Source: Myrmaecium sp. VS I D KN 1
Lineage: Eukaryota; Ascomycota; Dothideomycetes; Valsariales; Valsariaceae
Assembly (NCBI GenBank): GCA_019775845.1
Contig: JADQAV010000059.1
Coordinates: 1 to 64,000 of the forward strand
Direction of reading: 5' to 3'
DNA: 64,000 nt
In this document: piece after piece, positions 53,027 to 63,644 of the stretch
Layout: every line of letters starts with the position of its first letter
How positions within the stretch are numbered: the first letter of the stretch is position 1
Program-made: the position numbers and the translations under genes
The notes under the pieces: model-generated
Told to the model about the DNA's origin: nothing
What the model saw: the letters and a program-made list of their open reading frames with translations, nothing else
Databases searched by the model: none

Positions 53027-54715
53027 ATGTGCCGCTTCCACCTCATCATCCACCGGTGCGGCCACGGCTCCATCTCCGCCCTCCCGTCCCAGGACTGCCC
53101 CCTAGCGGGCGTGTACCTGCACAGCACGCTCCCAGAGCTCGCCAGGGCCCCCGCGCCCTGCCATCCCCTCCCCGCCGACTTCGCCCACCCCTCGTACAGC
53201 ATCGGCGACGTCTTCGAGCAGCCCTTCTTCAGCAGGGTCCCCTGCACGCCCTGCGCTCTGCACGACGACACCTGGTCGATGTGCGGGCCGATCGAGCTGG
53301 CGGTGCATCAGCGCCGGTTCCCCGCGATGAGCGCGGAGATGGCCCGAATCGCGCAGAAGATCGTGCAGAAGCACAACGTGGTGGAGGAAGCGGTGCGTAT
53401 CGCGCGGCGGTTGCCCGCGGCCGTGAAGGAGCAAGTGCGCGAGCGGATCGTGTATCGCATGCTGACGGACAGGGAGCCGGATCACGAACGACGAAGCGGC
53501 GGCTGGAAGGGCCACATGCGACGTTTCCTTACGAACCTCTCCCTGGCCTACTACTGGACGATGATGCTCCCCCAGCTAGCCAGTTCACCCCTCCCCATTT
53601 GGAACCACGAGCGCGTCTGTCGGGATCTGGCATGCGAGTACTACCATCGGGCTGAGGCGGAGGTGAGCAACCTGCTGCAGCTGCTGACAGCGCTGGAGGC
53701 GCTGGCGATGGATCAATCTGGCGCATCGTCCCCACGCGCGTTCCTGGAGAACGTGAGGGCGTGCGAGGCCGCCCTAATGGCTTGCAACGCGGACCCCAGG
53801 TTCGAGAATAGCGTGGCGGCAGAGGAGGAAGCTTTCCTTGCTGCTCATGCAGCACCCGTACCGTCCTTTCCGCCGAGCGTTCGGTCGAGCGCCCCCAAAG
53901 TTAAGCCTCCTCCTCTGGACCTCTACTGTGAAGAAGACGATGACAGCAGCGTATCCCAGGGCAGCGCACCGATGTCCTTGATGAGCGACGGAAGTATACA
54001 GGCGGCCTGTACCCCAACTAGACAGGAGTCTGCGACAGACGCTGCAGCCGGTGCTGAAGAGAGCCGCTCGTCCATGGACAGCATCCTTAGCCACATCTCT
54101 GTCCGACCGCTGGTTCCAAAGTCACCGTCTCCGAAGCCCTCTCCATCCAGCATCGACTCCACCGAGGCCGACGATGAATACATGTCCGATTACAGTGACA
54201 TCAGCTCCTATTCGGACAGCGACTACGTCCCTAGCCCCGTCGCACGTGCGCAGGCCGCGCAGGCGGCCAAGGACCCTCTCTTGGGTCCGAAGCCCGCCGG
54301 CTTCATGGTCCGCTTCTGGGGCAAGGACCGCCATTACCGGCTCCCGACGATCCCGAACGAGGAGATCCCGACGCCAAAGTGGTACGTCCACTTGCCCATC
54401 ACCGTGCGCTTCCAGAATCCGGAACCCTTCATAGAGTCGGACCCGAGCCACCTGCTGCGGAAGCGGAAGCACACTCCCCTGAGCACATCGTCACGGGGTC
54501 CCTGCAAGCTCTGCAATGACGAGCTAGACCCGCTGGAGTTCTGCAGCGGGTGCACGCCGGCCCCGGGTCATCGGGGCGGGGCGCCACAGGTGAGTGAAGA
54601 CTCGGCGGACGTGTCGATTCATCCGCAGAAGAAGGTGAAGTTGTCGCCTCGTCAGTCGAGACGACGGGCCCGGAGAACGACTTCCAGCCCGGCTGGGAGG
54701 CAGAATAGGCACTGA
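53027..54715 (+). CDS. Hypothetical protein with Cys/His-rich N-terminus
   Basis: Intronless, 562 residues; the ATG at 53027 follows an A-run typical of strong fungal starts. The N-terminus begins MCRFHLIIHRCGHG, then further Cys at about 24, 45, 73, 76 and 86, an arrangement seen at the start of many fungal orphan proteins and suggestive of a small zinc site. Residues 90-260 are helical and charged. Residues 270-420 are Ser/Pro/Asp-rich and probably disordered, including a YMSDYSDISSYSDSDYVPS stretch. A second ordered block (AGFMVRFWGKDRHYRLPTIP) precedes another Cys cluster (CKLCNDELDPLEFCSGC) and a basic, Arg-rich end that could be a nuclear signal. No family is recognised. Confidence 0.75.
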   Translation: MCRFHLIIHRCGHGSISALPSQDCPLAGVYLHSTLPELARAPAPCHPLPADFAHPSYSIGDVFEQPFFSRVPCTPCALHDDTWSMCGPIELAVHQRRFPAMSAEMARIAQKIVQKHNVVEEAVRIARRLPAAVKEQVRERIVYRMLTDREPDHERRSGGWKGHMRRFLTNLSLAYYWTMMLPQLASSPLPIWNHERVCRDLACEYYHRAEAEVSNLLQLLTALEALAMDQSGASSPRAFLENVRACEAALMACNADPRFENSVAAEEEAFLAAHAAPVPSFPPSVRSSAPKVKPPPLDLYCEEDDDSSVSQGSAPMSLMSDGSIQAACTPTRQESATDAAAGAEESRSSMDSILSHISVRPLVPKSPSPKPSPSSIDSTEADDEYMSDYSDISSYSDSDYVPSPVARAQAAQAAKDPLLGPKPAGFMVRFWGKDRHYRLPTIPNEEIPTPKWYVHLPITVRFQNPEPFIESDPSHLLRKRKHTPLSTSSRGPCKLCNDELDPLEFCSGCTPAPGHRGGAPQVSEDSADVSIHPQKKVKLSPRQSRRRARRTTSSPAGRQNRH

Positions 54716-55810
54716 GCGACTATGCGGTCCGCTGGGGTGGGAACCGATTATGAGGCACGCGGTTGTGGCTGGACAGCTTCGCGGCAGCACAAGGTGAGTT
54801 CGCTTCGATGACTGTGGTGATGGGTAACATGTAAAATAGCTTAACTGATGTAAGATGGGCGACAAGCAAAGGTGAGTAGCAAATAGAGACCTGAGAGATA
54901 CGACAATTGAAATGGAAACAAATAATGCTTGACCATAGACCAGAAATATGCACATTCGTGGGTGAATTGAAACAGAAATGTAAGGGAGAAATAACCTGAG
55001 GCAAGAGGTAACAGGGATAGCACCATGTGCATCAGTTCTGATTTGAACCTTTAGCAAAAACATTCGCTCATGCTAACAAATGCTTAGAGTGTTAGAGCAG
55101 TGTTAAGGTCAACAACCCTTAACTGAATGGCGAGTTTGGCGGCAACTTACCGAACTTTTAGCAGCAGGATGAGCGGAGTCTTCGAGATACTGTTCCCACC
55201 TCTAGGCGTAAGGCGGACGTGTCATGATAGCCGAAGCTTGCCAGCGACTCTTTGGCCGCACATTTCTCAGCCATTTTGCAAGGGCGATCCAGTGCAATAA
55301 TTCTTTGATTAGCCTCTGCATCGGGTGAAAAGGCATATTAAAAGTCTTTGGTGCAGCGATACATCAAGAGAGCTGGTACATCGAGCTGTTGTCGGCCATT
55401 AATTTGTACTGGGTGAGTCCGCTTCCTATTGCTTTCCTAGTGGCATAAGGCATGTTGGAGGTTTGACGCGAAGATGATAAAGGGAGACGTGTTGACATGA
55501 ATCCATTGGATTTTCAGCTGATCATTATCAATAATGAATATAAGATTGTCAAGAAACTTGCGAGAAACTTGCGAGAACCCGATAGGCCGTGTGAAGCTCT
55601 ACCCTAGAGACGGGAAGACGTAATTGAAGAGGTAGGGATAGCGGAGGTTACTTGGTGCATTCCGCTGACGGTTCCGCCGACGGTTCCGCCAACGGTTCCG
55701 CATAGGAAAGGCTATCCCTGGAAGTAGAGGTCGGGATACCGATCGCTGCACAGCGCATGGTGGTGCGCTGATTCAGCAGAACAGTCGGCGGTTGTGAAAC
55801 ACGGCGAACA
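54716..55810. other. Convergent intergenic region
   Basis: About 1.1 kb between the Cys-rich gene and the thiamine-binding gene, less GC-rich near 54830-55600. It contains a 12-base tandem repeat (55661-55701) and a two-copy AGAAACTTGCG repeat (about 55551-55575). No gene is seen. Confidence 0.5.
55661..55701. repeat. 12-base tandem repeat (GACGGTTCCGCC)
   Basis: About three and a half units with one or two changes each. It sits 110 bases past the stop codon of the thiamine-binding gene, so it may be in its 3' UTR. Confidence 0.8.
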
Positions 55811-56232
55811 TCATGTCCCCTCGTTCTTCACGTCAGTCTCTAGGATCCGACGAACTGCTTCCACCTTATCCTCAAACGACTGCTTCTTGTCGGTCCTGGT
55901 GCCAACTCGGATGTCGGACTGAATCCGCACGACTCCATTGGCGTGCAGCATGGCATGCGCCTGCCCGATCACCTTCATAACCTCATCCCAGGAGCCCTCT
56001 GTGCGAATTCAGCAAACCGCAGTATGGCGCCAGCCGTGGGAACTGTGGTTTACTGACCTACGGTCGTGCCGGCGCTGTGCATCGAGTAATGCAAGCCCGA
56101 CCTCTTGAGCAGCCGCTGAACTTCGGCCACCTCCTTGGAAACCGATGCCGTGGGTGTGCCCAAAGGAATGAGGCAGAAGTCGGCAGTACAAGAGAGTGGC
56201 GTCTGCAGCGTTGAAAGATCGACTGGAGACAT
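55811..56232 (-). CDS. Thiamine-binding-fold protein, MTH1187/ECM15 (UPF0045) family
   Basis: Two exons (56232-56058 and 55998-55811; donor GTCAGT, acceptor CACAG) encode 120 residues, near the usual 100-110. The first exon gives ADFCLIPLGTPTASVSKEVA and LKRSGLHYSMHSAGTTV. The second, joined in frame, gives EGSWDEVMKVIGQAH, the HANGVVRIQSDIRVGTRTD core, and the final KVEAVRRIL helix. These match the small ferredoxin-like MTH1187/Ecm15 fold, whose members bind thiamine or related small molecules. The physiological role in yeast is unclear. Neither exon alone is long enough to stand out. An in-frame ATG 12 codons upstream is possible. Confidence 0.9.
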
Positions 56233-56855
56233 GTTTGAACGCGCGATGCAAGCTGTGAACGATACCAAAGACGTTGTTGGAATAGAGTTTGTGTTCTGCG
56301 GAGGAGGGGCAGTCGATGTCCCACCATGCCTTGCTGGGGTGCTCGCTATCCTTTCCCCTCGCTGACCTCACAGGGCGCCCGGACGGCTTCCTCCTCCCAC
56401 ACGCTCCTCCCGTCGCTCCCCGATACCACCTACCCATCTGTCCTCCGGAATCCGCCACAGATCACGAAGCTGCCGGGACTCGCTTCGACCTCATTGATCA
56501 AGCTTGCAACCGCTACATCGAACGCTGATTATGACGGTCCTCCCCAAGCGATATCTATCTCCGTCTCGGAGGCTAGGGATACTTTGATGATCCGTCGCTT
56601 GGCAAGCGCGCGTTTCGACTGCGCTTCTGAACTTCATGCGACGCCGACTGATTATTTCACGATTGTGATACCCTCGATTCCTTCCTTTCCACCCATTCTC
56701 GGCTTGTTCCTGCCATAACCAGTGGTGCGCTTGACATCTCTCGAAGCTGGAATCGAAGATGTCGTTAGTCGCAGTGGGCCTGCATTCTACCTTACGCAAC
56801 TTCAGCCCCTGACTGCCATTCATTTGAGTACGTTTTATCACCTACCGTTAGACAA
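56233..56855. other. Divergent region between thiamine-binding and IPK1 genes
   Basis: About 620 bases. It must contain both promoters and, possibly, an unrecognised first exon of IPK1. There are short open frames on both strands without motifs. Confidence 0.5.
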
Positions 56856-58178
56856 ATGGACGCCAGATCCAACGTGGGAATGCTCCTCGTCTGCCACCTG
56901 GTTTATGTAGCCGCCCCTCCCCGCATACTCCCCGACGCGGTGCAGGAGTCCCTCTATGCCGTTCGTTACAAAGCAGAAGTAAGTGACGCAACCACGTCTG
57001 AAATATTGCGTAGCCTCCTGACTGACTTGCTCACCATTCTCTAGGGAGCCGCTAATATCATCTTTACCCTTACAAAATGCGATGCCCCAACCGACCAGAC
57101 CTGCTCCTATTTTGCAGTGAGGTATATGAGCCACGGAGACGAGATTGTATCGATCCCAAACGAGCCTCTAGAGTCCTACTGCCTGCGCGTGCCCAAGGCT
57201 TCAACGCATATCCTGCCGCCTGCTCATTTCGAGAACACCATGTTTTTCATAAAAGACTACATCAGGCGCGACCTCATCGCGGCTCACTACTGCGTCTCAG
57301 TCGTGCCCGGCTTCGCCACGTCGCTCAATGGACACTTAGCACGCCTGGGCTCGGCAAGACCTGAGAGATGGAGGAATCATACCGTTCATGAGTATATGTA
57401 TTATGCCTATCTCATCCAGGACATGAGTAGGTTGGCTGGGGTATCGGCAGACCCTCAACTTCAGCCAATTCTACTCGAGATCAAGCCGAAGTGGTTACTA
57501 CAGTCTCCGGAGGCTCAGGGTCTCGAAATGGTCGAAAGATGCCGCACATGTGCTACCCGAGCATTACGCAACCAGAATCGTGGCCCAGCGGACAAAGAGC
57601 AAGCTGAATTCTGCCCCTTGTGGCTGGTCTCGCAGAACCGGGAGGAGGTTGGAAAGATTGTACGGATGCTACTGGAGAAGAACGATGGCTGGAAAGCCCT
57701 CGAAGAACCCGCCAGAACGGAAATCCACAGCGAAATCACCAAATCGTTGACGCAAGGCGAAGGCTTCGAGTGTCTGTCTTCACTTCGCCGCGCCCAGGCT
57801 CGTTTCGCGCCTTCAAGGTTGGACGCTCAACACGTGCTGGGAAGGTTTTGGGATCCCGTCAACATGATGGATATGAGCAGTCTCAGCAAAGTAATCGACT
57901 TTGACGAATGCATGGATCGACTGGACCTTTCCGGCCTCGCCATGACCCTTCGCGATTGCTCCATGTTCATTCAAGTGCACCCGTCACGCCCGACATCCGT
58001 TGTGGTAAAACTGGCGGATCTGGACTTGAAAAGGACCTCAAAGCAGCCGGTCTGGAGGGCACATGAACGGCAGCTGCTCAACGGTGGATGGTATGTTGGA
58101 AAGGAGGCGAATCGCCAGCCGGAGACGATCTGCAAACTCGCCCACGAACGAGCACGGGATACCGCATGGTATATGTGA
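56856..58178 (+). CDS. ipk1: Inositol-pentakisphosphate 2-kinase (IPK1)
   Basis: Two exons (56856-56978 and 57045-58178; donor GTAAGT, acceptor CTAG) encode 418 residues. The join gives YKAEGAANIIFTLT, the family's nucleotide-binding start. YCLRVPK, then EIKPKW at 186-191 (the hallmark E-I-K-P-K-W), FCPLW, and LADLDLK with Asp366/Asp368 follow in family order. IPK1 phosphorylates inositol 1,3,4,5,6-pentakisphosphate at position 2 to make phytate (InsP6), which acts in mRNA export and other nuclear roles. The start is less certain than the rest: about 35 residues lie before the conserved LPDAVQESLYAV region, and an upstream exon is possible. Confidence 0.92.
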
Positions 58179-59291
58179 ATAATCATGGTGTTTGGTGGAA
58201 AAGAGGTTAGATTCTGGCGCGGAAAGACGGGATTTTGATTTGATGGGCTTGGGGTTCTTAGTATATTGTTTCTTTACACTTGGGGGTTTTCTCACGCTCG
58301 TCGCCAGAGACGGCGATGAATATTATGCTTGTGCAATATCATACCTATTATGCTGAGACTTCGCGCTGAAACCGTGCACGGTATCAGCAATCATCGCAGC
58401 CGCGCATCTCTACTAGCATTTGGTCTTCTGGAATATTCGGCGGTCAACAGACCACCTCGTAGGGATGGTTTGGTTGGCATCAAAAGGGAATGACGAGGAG
58501 GTAAGGATGCGATAGCATTGACCAGATGGCAGCTCTCAGCCCTAGGCTCGGAAGCCGGAAAGGTCGCTCGGGCTGACTCAAAACCGTCGCCGTCTCGGGC
58601 ATGGACGTGAATGGGGTGCCCGGGTGGCGGAGAGTGGCCGCTTCCCCTTCTCCAAAGTCTCCCCTTGTCCCAAAGCCGTTTAGCGGGGCTCCGGAGAAGA
58701 TTGACATCCGCACTCCCCTCCATCCAACGCCGCTCGACCGTTTTGCCTGCCCGTCGCATGTGCTGCGCGATACGCTGTGCCAATCTTGCTGTGAGTGCGC
58801 ATCAATCCCCCCCGAAGGGCACGAGCATGTGTGCGGCCGCAGACGAGATCTGGTGCTGGGAGGTTGGCTCGCACTGGTGGTGAATGAAGATTCGATCTGC
58901 GGCTGTCACTTGCCGTCCCTCTACGTCGTGGTAGGTGTAGTCCCATGCTAACCTACGTGGACCCCTCCAGCTCGGTTCGGAGTGTCCCCAAAATCAAAAA
59001 CCTCCCATCGATTACCAAGATACCCATCCACGACCCCCAACCACGCCCACCACCACCCTCGCACCGCCTGGATCCTCTTCGAACCCCGAGCCGTTGCGTT
59101 GAAACATCATCCGTGCCGTTGCTTGCAGCGGTCGGCCCCCTTCTCCCAAACGCCACCGGAGAAGCACTATCCGCTACTACCAACAGCTGTGGAAAATACG
59201 GTCTTTCGTTCACCGAGTTTGCCTTCGAAGCCTACACACTTGATAATTTAGAGGAAGCGAAGCCTGGGCTGGCACTGCTGGACGGAGAAAT
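58179..59291. other. Intergenic region between IPK1 and the Cys-pair protein gene
   Basis: About 1.1 kb between two plus-strand genes. Open frames of 60-170 codons on both strands lack motifs. It should hold the IPK1 3' UTR and the promoter of the next gene. Confidence 0.5.
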
Positions 59292-61288
59292 ATGGCAACA
59301 ACCACCGGAGGTTCGTAACGTTGACTTCCCTCTCTTGCTCCCCGGGCGACCTGTCAATAAGTTCAAACTTTTGCAGGTTGTCACGGTCAACCATGCTCTG
59401 GAGACTCGAGCACCTAGCTTTACAGCTGTTAACACGCATCTTTCGCTTTTCTATAGGTTATGAGTGGTCGCACTCATCGCCGCACCGATCTACCGACACC
59501 GTCTCGCCCATCTACCCCGAGCGACCGATTCGACCGCTCCCCAAGCGCCGCCTTCGCAATAAACTGTCGCCTGAACAAGCCAACTCCATCATCTATCCGC
59601 CTACGCCCCCCGCCCAGCCTCCGCTCTTTACCTTTCCATACAGCCAGCTGGACAAAACCCCCAGTCTTGCCACTCGTCACAACGGGCCGTGCACGTGTGA
59701 GATCAGCCATCGTACGGAGAGTGACGAGGAGTTTGAAGATGGAGAAGCGGTGCCCCACTCGCCGAGCTTACCGTATTCTCGCATCGCAGCCAGGAATGGC
59801 GGGCAGGGCGGCGGCTTCTCACAGCCGGAGTCTACGGCATCGTCAGCGGATGGATACGAGTCTTTTGAAAATACGAATAACAAAAAGAAGAGGAAGATTC
59901 CGAACATGGGAAGTTCGAACGGCCTCAGTCTTTCGGCGGAATTAGCAAGCATGGGTATATCCACGAGTCGGGACGGAGGTGCGACGGATGACGATGGCGT
60001 CGGCAGTGGACAATATTATCAGTCGGGACTTCCCGTTCAGAGTCCTGGCTCTGGTACTGGTATCTCCGGTGCCGGCAGAGGAAGGTACGGCCGCTCGACT
60101 GGACGAGCATCTGTCGAGCGTCGGCCGTTGGGCTCTTCTACGAATGCCATCAATGCATATCCCAGTCCCAGGTCTAGGCGAGATGTGACTGGGGAAGCAG
60201 GCAAAGGTATGTTAGTGAACATCAGGCGGTGTGCTTGCGTTAACAGCTGTTTAGATAATCAAACCGAGCAAGGCGGTATCATTTCGAATGCGATCGCGAA
60301 AGCAAATGCAGAAGCAAATAACCGCGAGGACAACAAATTCGGCTTGCTAGAGCATCTGGAGCAACAGCTGCTGAAAACCCCTGCTCCCAAAACACAGTTC
60401 ACCTTTACCTGCGGCTCCGACTCAGCGAATAAGATGGTCTGGCCTGGACAAGGTGGAACATATGTCTCGGACAGTCCAGTGCACCAGGCCAACAAGCCGT
60501 GGACTTCGTCGACCGCTCCTTCACTGCCTCATCCTCCAACTCAACCTCCTGCGCCGACCAACGGCGTCCGTCGATCAAAGGTGTCTACACACGGCACACA
60601 GACAAGCCCGAACATGGAAGACACGCAGCCAGGCGTTCAATCCGGCCAGCCGCCACCAGGCCAAGTCGCGCCCAACGGAGACCAAGCCCAGCAGCAACCG
60701 CGCAAGCCCCGTCGTCGCCCGAGCAAAGAGTACGCGTTGGCTGCGCGTCAGCGCCGTATGCAGCAGGAATACCAAAACTACCACCATCCACCACGTCGGG
60801 AGGACATATGGATCTGTGAGTTTTGCGAGTATGAGAGCATATTTGGAGAGCCTCCGGTGGCTTTGATTCGGCAGTACGAAATCAAGGACAGGAAGGAGCG
60901 GAAGCGACTCGCGGAGAAGCGCCGCTTGCTGGAGAAAGCGAGGATGAAGGGACGGAAGGGCAAAAAAGCAACCAAGAACGCCGCAAAGAATGCGAATAGC
61001 AGCCAAAGGGGTCAAGCGGCGTCGGGCGGCCAGGGCTACGATGGGCAGCAAGACACTGTGCAGGGAGATCCGCAGGGCGAGGAGTACATCGACGATGAGT
61101 ACGATGATGTTCCGCCTCCCGCCCCGACTCCGTCGGACCACCATGGAACGTCGTCGAAGGCAGTTGCTAACGGGGACTACGGTCACAATCACAGACCCAA
61201 CGGCAACGGCCACCCACCTCTCGCCACCACGAACGGCAAGGGCTTCGGACCGGTCAACGGCACCTCCGCCGTCGCCAACGCCGCATAG
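59292..61288 (+). CDS. Conserved fungal hypothetical protein with Cys-pair motif
   Basis: Three exons: 59292-59310, 59457-60206 and 60255-61288, encoding 600 residues. The 19-base first exon (Met-Ala-Thr-Thr-Thr-Gly) uses donor GTTCGT and joins ATAG to give GGYEWSHSS. The conserved-looking segments are SPIYPERPIRPLPKRRLRNK, an EQGGIISNAIAKANAEANN helix with FGLLEHLEQQLL, and DIWICEFCEYESIFGEPP followed by a long basic helix (KDRKERKRLAEKRRLLEK). The two Cys in ICEFCEY could be half a metal site. The rest is low-complexity. The second intron (60207-60254, 48 bases) is a multiple of three without a stop, so retention would add 16 residues. No function is known to me; the basic helix suggests a nuclear role. 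Confidence 0.82.
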
Positions 61289-63644
61289 CTCTTGGACTCG
61301 ACGGGGTGGGCCGTCCTAGTTCTTCTCTACTGTTCTGCTCTGGTCTTTCTTACCGTCTTCGTTTCCTCGGTGGTCGAGTTCTGGCTGGCGGTTTGGCTGA
61401 TGCGGACGACGTTCTCCACGGAACGGGCTATCGTTTCGTGAAGAAGATATACTTCCAAGATATTCTCGGTTAGGGGGTTAGGGGGGTGGCTATACATCTT
61501 CACTTCTGCGTCTCTTTGACGCCCTGAGATGTCAATCCTGGGGGGTTTATCTTCTACCGTAGCTATCTTCTCAGCTCGTCCGACAGCTTAACTTGGAATC
61601 ATTCCACTCACCCTGCTTCAGGCACGTCTTTGTATGAACGCTTAACGTTACCCCAGCATCAATCGTTTTTCCAAAATTATTCCAAGTCCTTGCGGATGGC
61701 GCCTGAATGCGCAATTAACCCCTTGATTGCCCCTTCCTGCTGCATCCATACCTACTAGTACAATCAAGACACACCAATCCATTTCTTTAACTGATTCTCC
61801 CCATCAGCATCATTAGAGCAGTTCATCCTCACGATCATGACTTGCACGATTTTCTATCTGATCATCTCAAGAGCCCTTTTTCCTCCCCTTCTTTCATTCT
61901 TTTTCCTCTCCCTTCACCACATAAGAGCTAATTATAGCAACAAACCAACCTTTTCGGAGAACATTACACCAGCTTCATACTGAACAGACGGTTGTGATGT
62001 ACGTGTTACCTGCGTTATTTATACCTCTGCACAGAAAGAAATCACAGCCCAGCACCGGCACCGGCATAGCCTTCCTCTCCTTTCTCTTTCACGGCGTGGA
62101 CTTTCCGCTCCTTTCGCTTTTCAACATGACAGTTGGCGTTGGTAGAAGATATTTCGGAAAGATATCCAACTGCAGGTGATGTTCCTCTCGTCATCTCCAT
62201 GCCCCAGCTCGGTACCGCACGTAGTAGGTACTAGTCCGTCATCTGTATGGAAAGAATACTTCTCCCTAGTAGTAGATAGGCATGTGCCGCATCATACTAT
62301 GCAATCTATATTTATATACTTCGGGACGGGCATGGACGACGAACCTACCCCCTGATATATACACCAAGTGATCGTACTCCACCATACTTAAGCCCCTACT
62401 ACTACTACTACACCCCGCCCCCACCGTGATTAGCACCCCCACCGCACCCCGCAATTCAGCATCCCACCCCCACTGCATGACACAGCACCCCACCGCACCC
62501 CCCTTCCCCACCCAGCACCGCACCCCACACTAGGTACCCCCACCGCACAAGACCCCCTACCACGCCCCCACCATACCTACCTCCATGAAATAATCCTCCA
62601 GACCTCCAAACCTCCAGACCTCGGAGCTCTCCGCGAAAGTCCCACCTCACCCAGCCCACCCTACACAGCGTACCTATGGACATCTCTATACAAAGAAGAC
62701 AGAGGACAGAAAAGCGTGCACATGCCGATGCGACGTGAACGGCGACGGAATGGCAAGGTCGAAGGGGGGCAGGGTGAGAAAAGAAAAAAAAGGGGGAAGA
62801 AAAGGGAAGAAAAGGGGGAAGAAAAGCAAAAGATCAGAGGGAGCTCAGAAGATGAGTAAGTACCTTTCCTATCCTATTCTCATCATGTGATAGGATGGAT
62901 TCTTGATGTACGATGCGATGGATTTTCCGCCTCCTATCCACGGGAACCATATATCCCCTTCTCTTCCCTCCCCTCTCCGCTCATTGAATTCAATGCCAAG
63001 GGATGCTCATACTCCTACTTCACCCCTCACACAAACGAACACAAAAGCAAGTAAGCAAACAGGTAAGCAGGGAGGAGAGGAGGAGGCAAAAGCCACCGTT
63101 CACCGTCCAGCAAATAACGCGATCACACACGAGTGAAAGTAAGTATAAAGAACGAAGTTAATTTGACTTGCTTTTCGTACTGCTATTCCCACCTCGATCC
63201 CGTGGGAGATCAGAATCAGTCAGAATCAGTGTTCTCGCACGAGGAGACGAGCGGAGCTGAGCGAAAGAAAGAGAGGGAGTTGTAGCGGGAGAGGGAGGAA
63301 ACGAACGGCAAGATGAAATAAAAACAAAAGAACAGCGAGCGTGCTAAAAAGACGGAGAGCAAGCGGGATAACGAGAGAATAAAAAGAAGAAGAGGAAGAA
63401 ACACAAGAGGAATAGAGGAGGGGTATTCATCTTCCAGCCAAACCGATAAAAAAAAGAGAGAGAAAAAAAAAGGAAAGACAAGTAAAAGAGAGGAGGGGGC
63501 TAGCAAAAACCAACCAATAAACAGGAACGAAAAACAAAAATAAGAAGATGTCGTATCTCATAACCCATCTGCCAAAAAACCAAGAACAAAAAGAAAAAAG
63601 AAGAAACAACCCAACCCAACCCAGCACAGCACCGCTCATCTCAT
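61289..63644. other. Convergent intergenic region of 2.4 kb
   Basis: It contains the 3' UTR of the preceding gene, a C-rich repeat tract (about 62400-62580) and A/G-rich sequence from 62760 to 63620 that probably includes the 3' UTR of the Gln-rich gene. No gene is seen. Confidence 0.5.
62400..62580. repeat. C-rich degenerate repeat (CCCCACCGCA units)
   Basis: CACCCC, CCCCACCGCACCCC and ACCCAGCACC strings recur about a dozen times over 180 bases with an ACTACTACTACT run at the left edge. It is strongly strand-asymmetric, C-rich on plus and G-rich on minus, so the minus strand could form G-quadruplexes. Confidence 0.75.
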
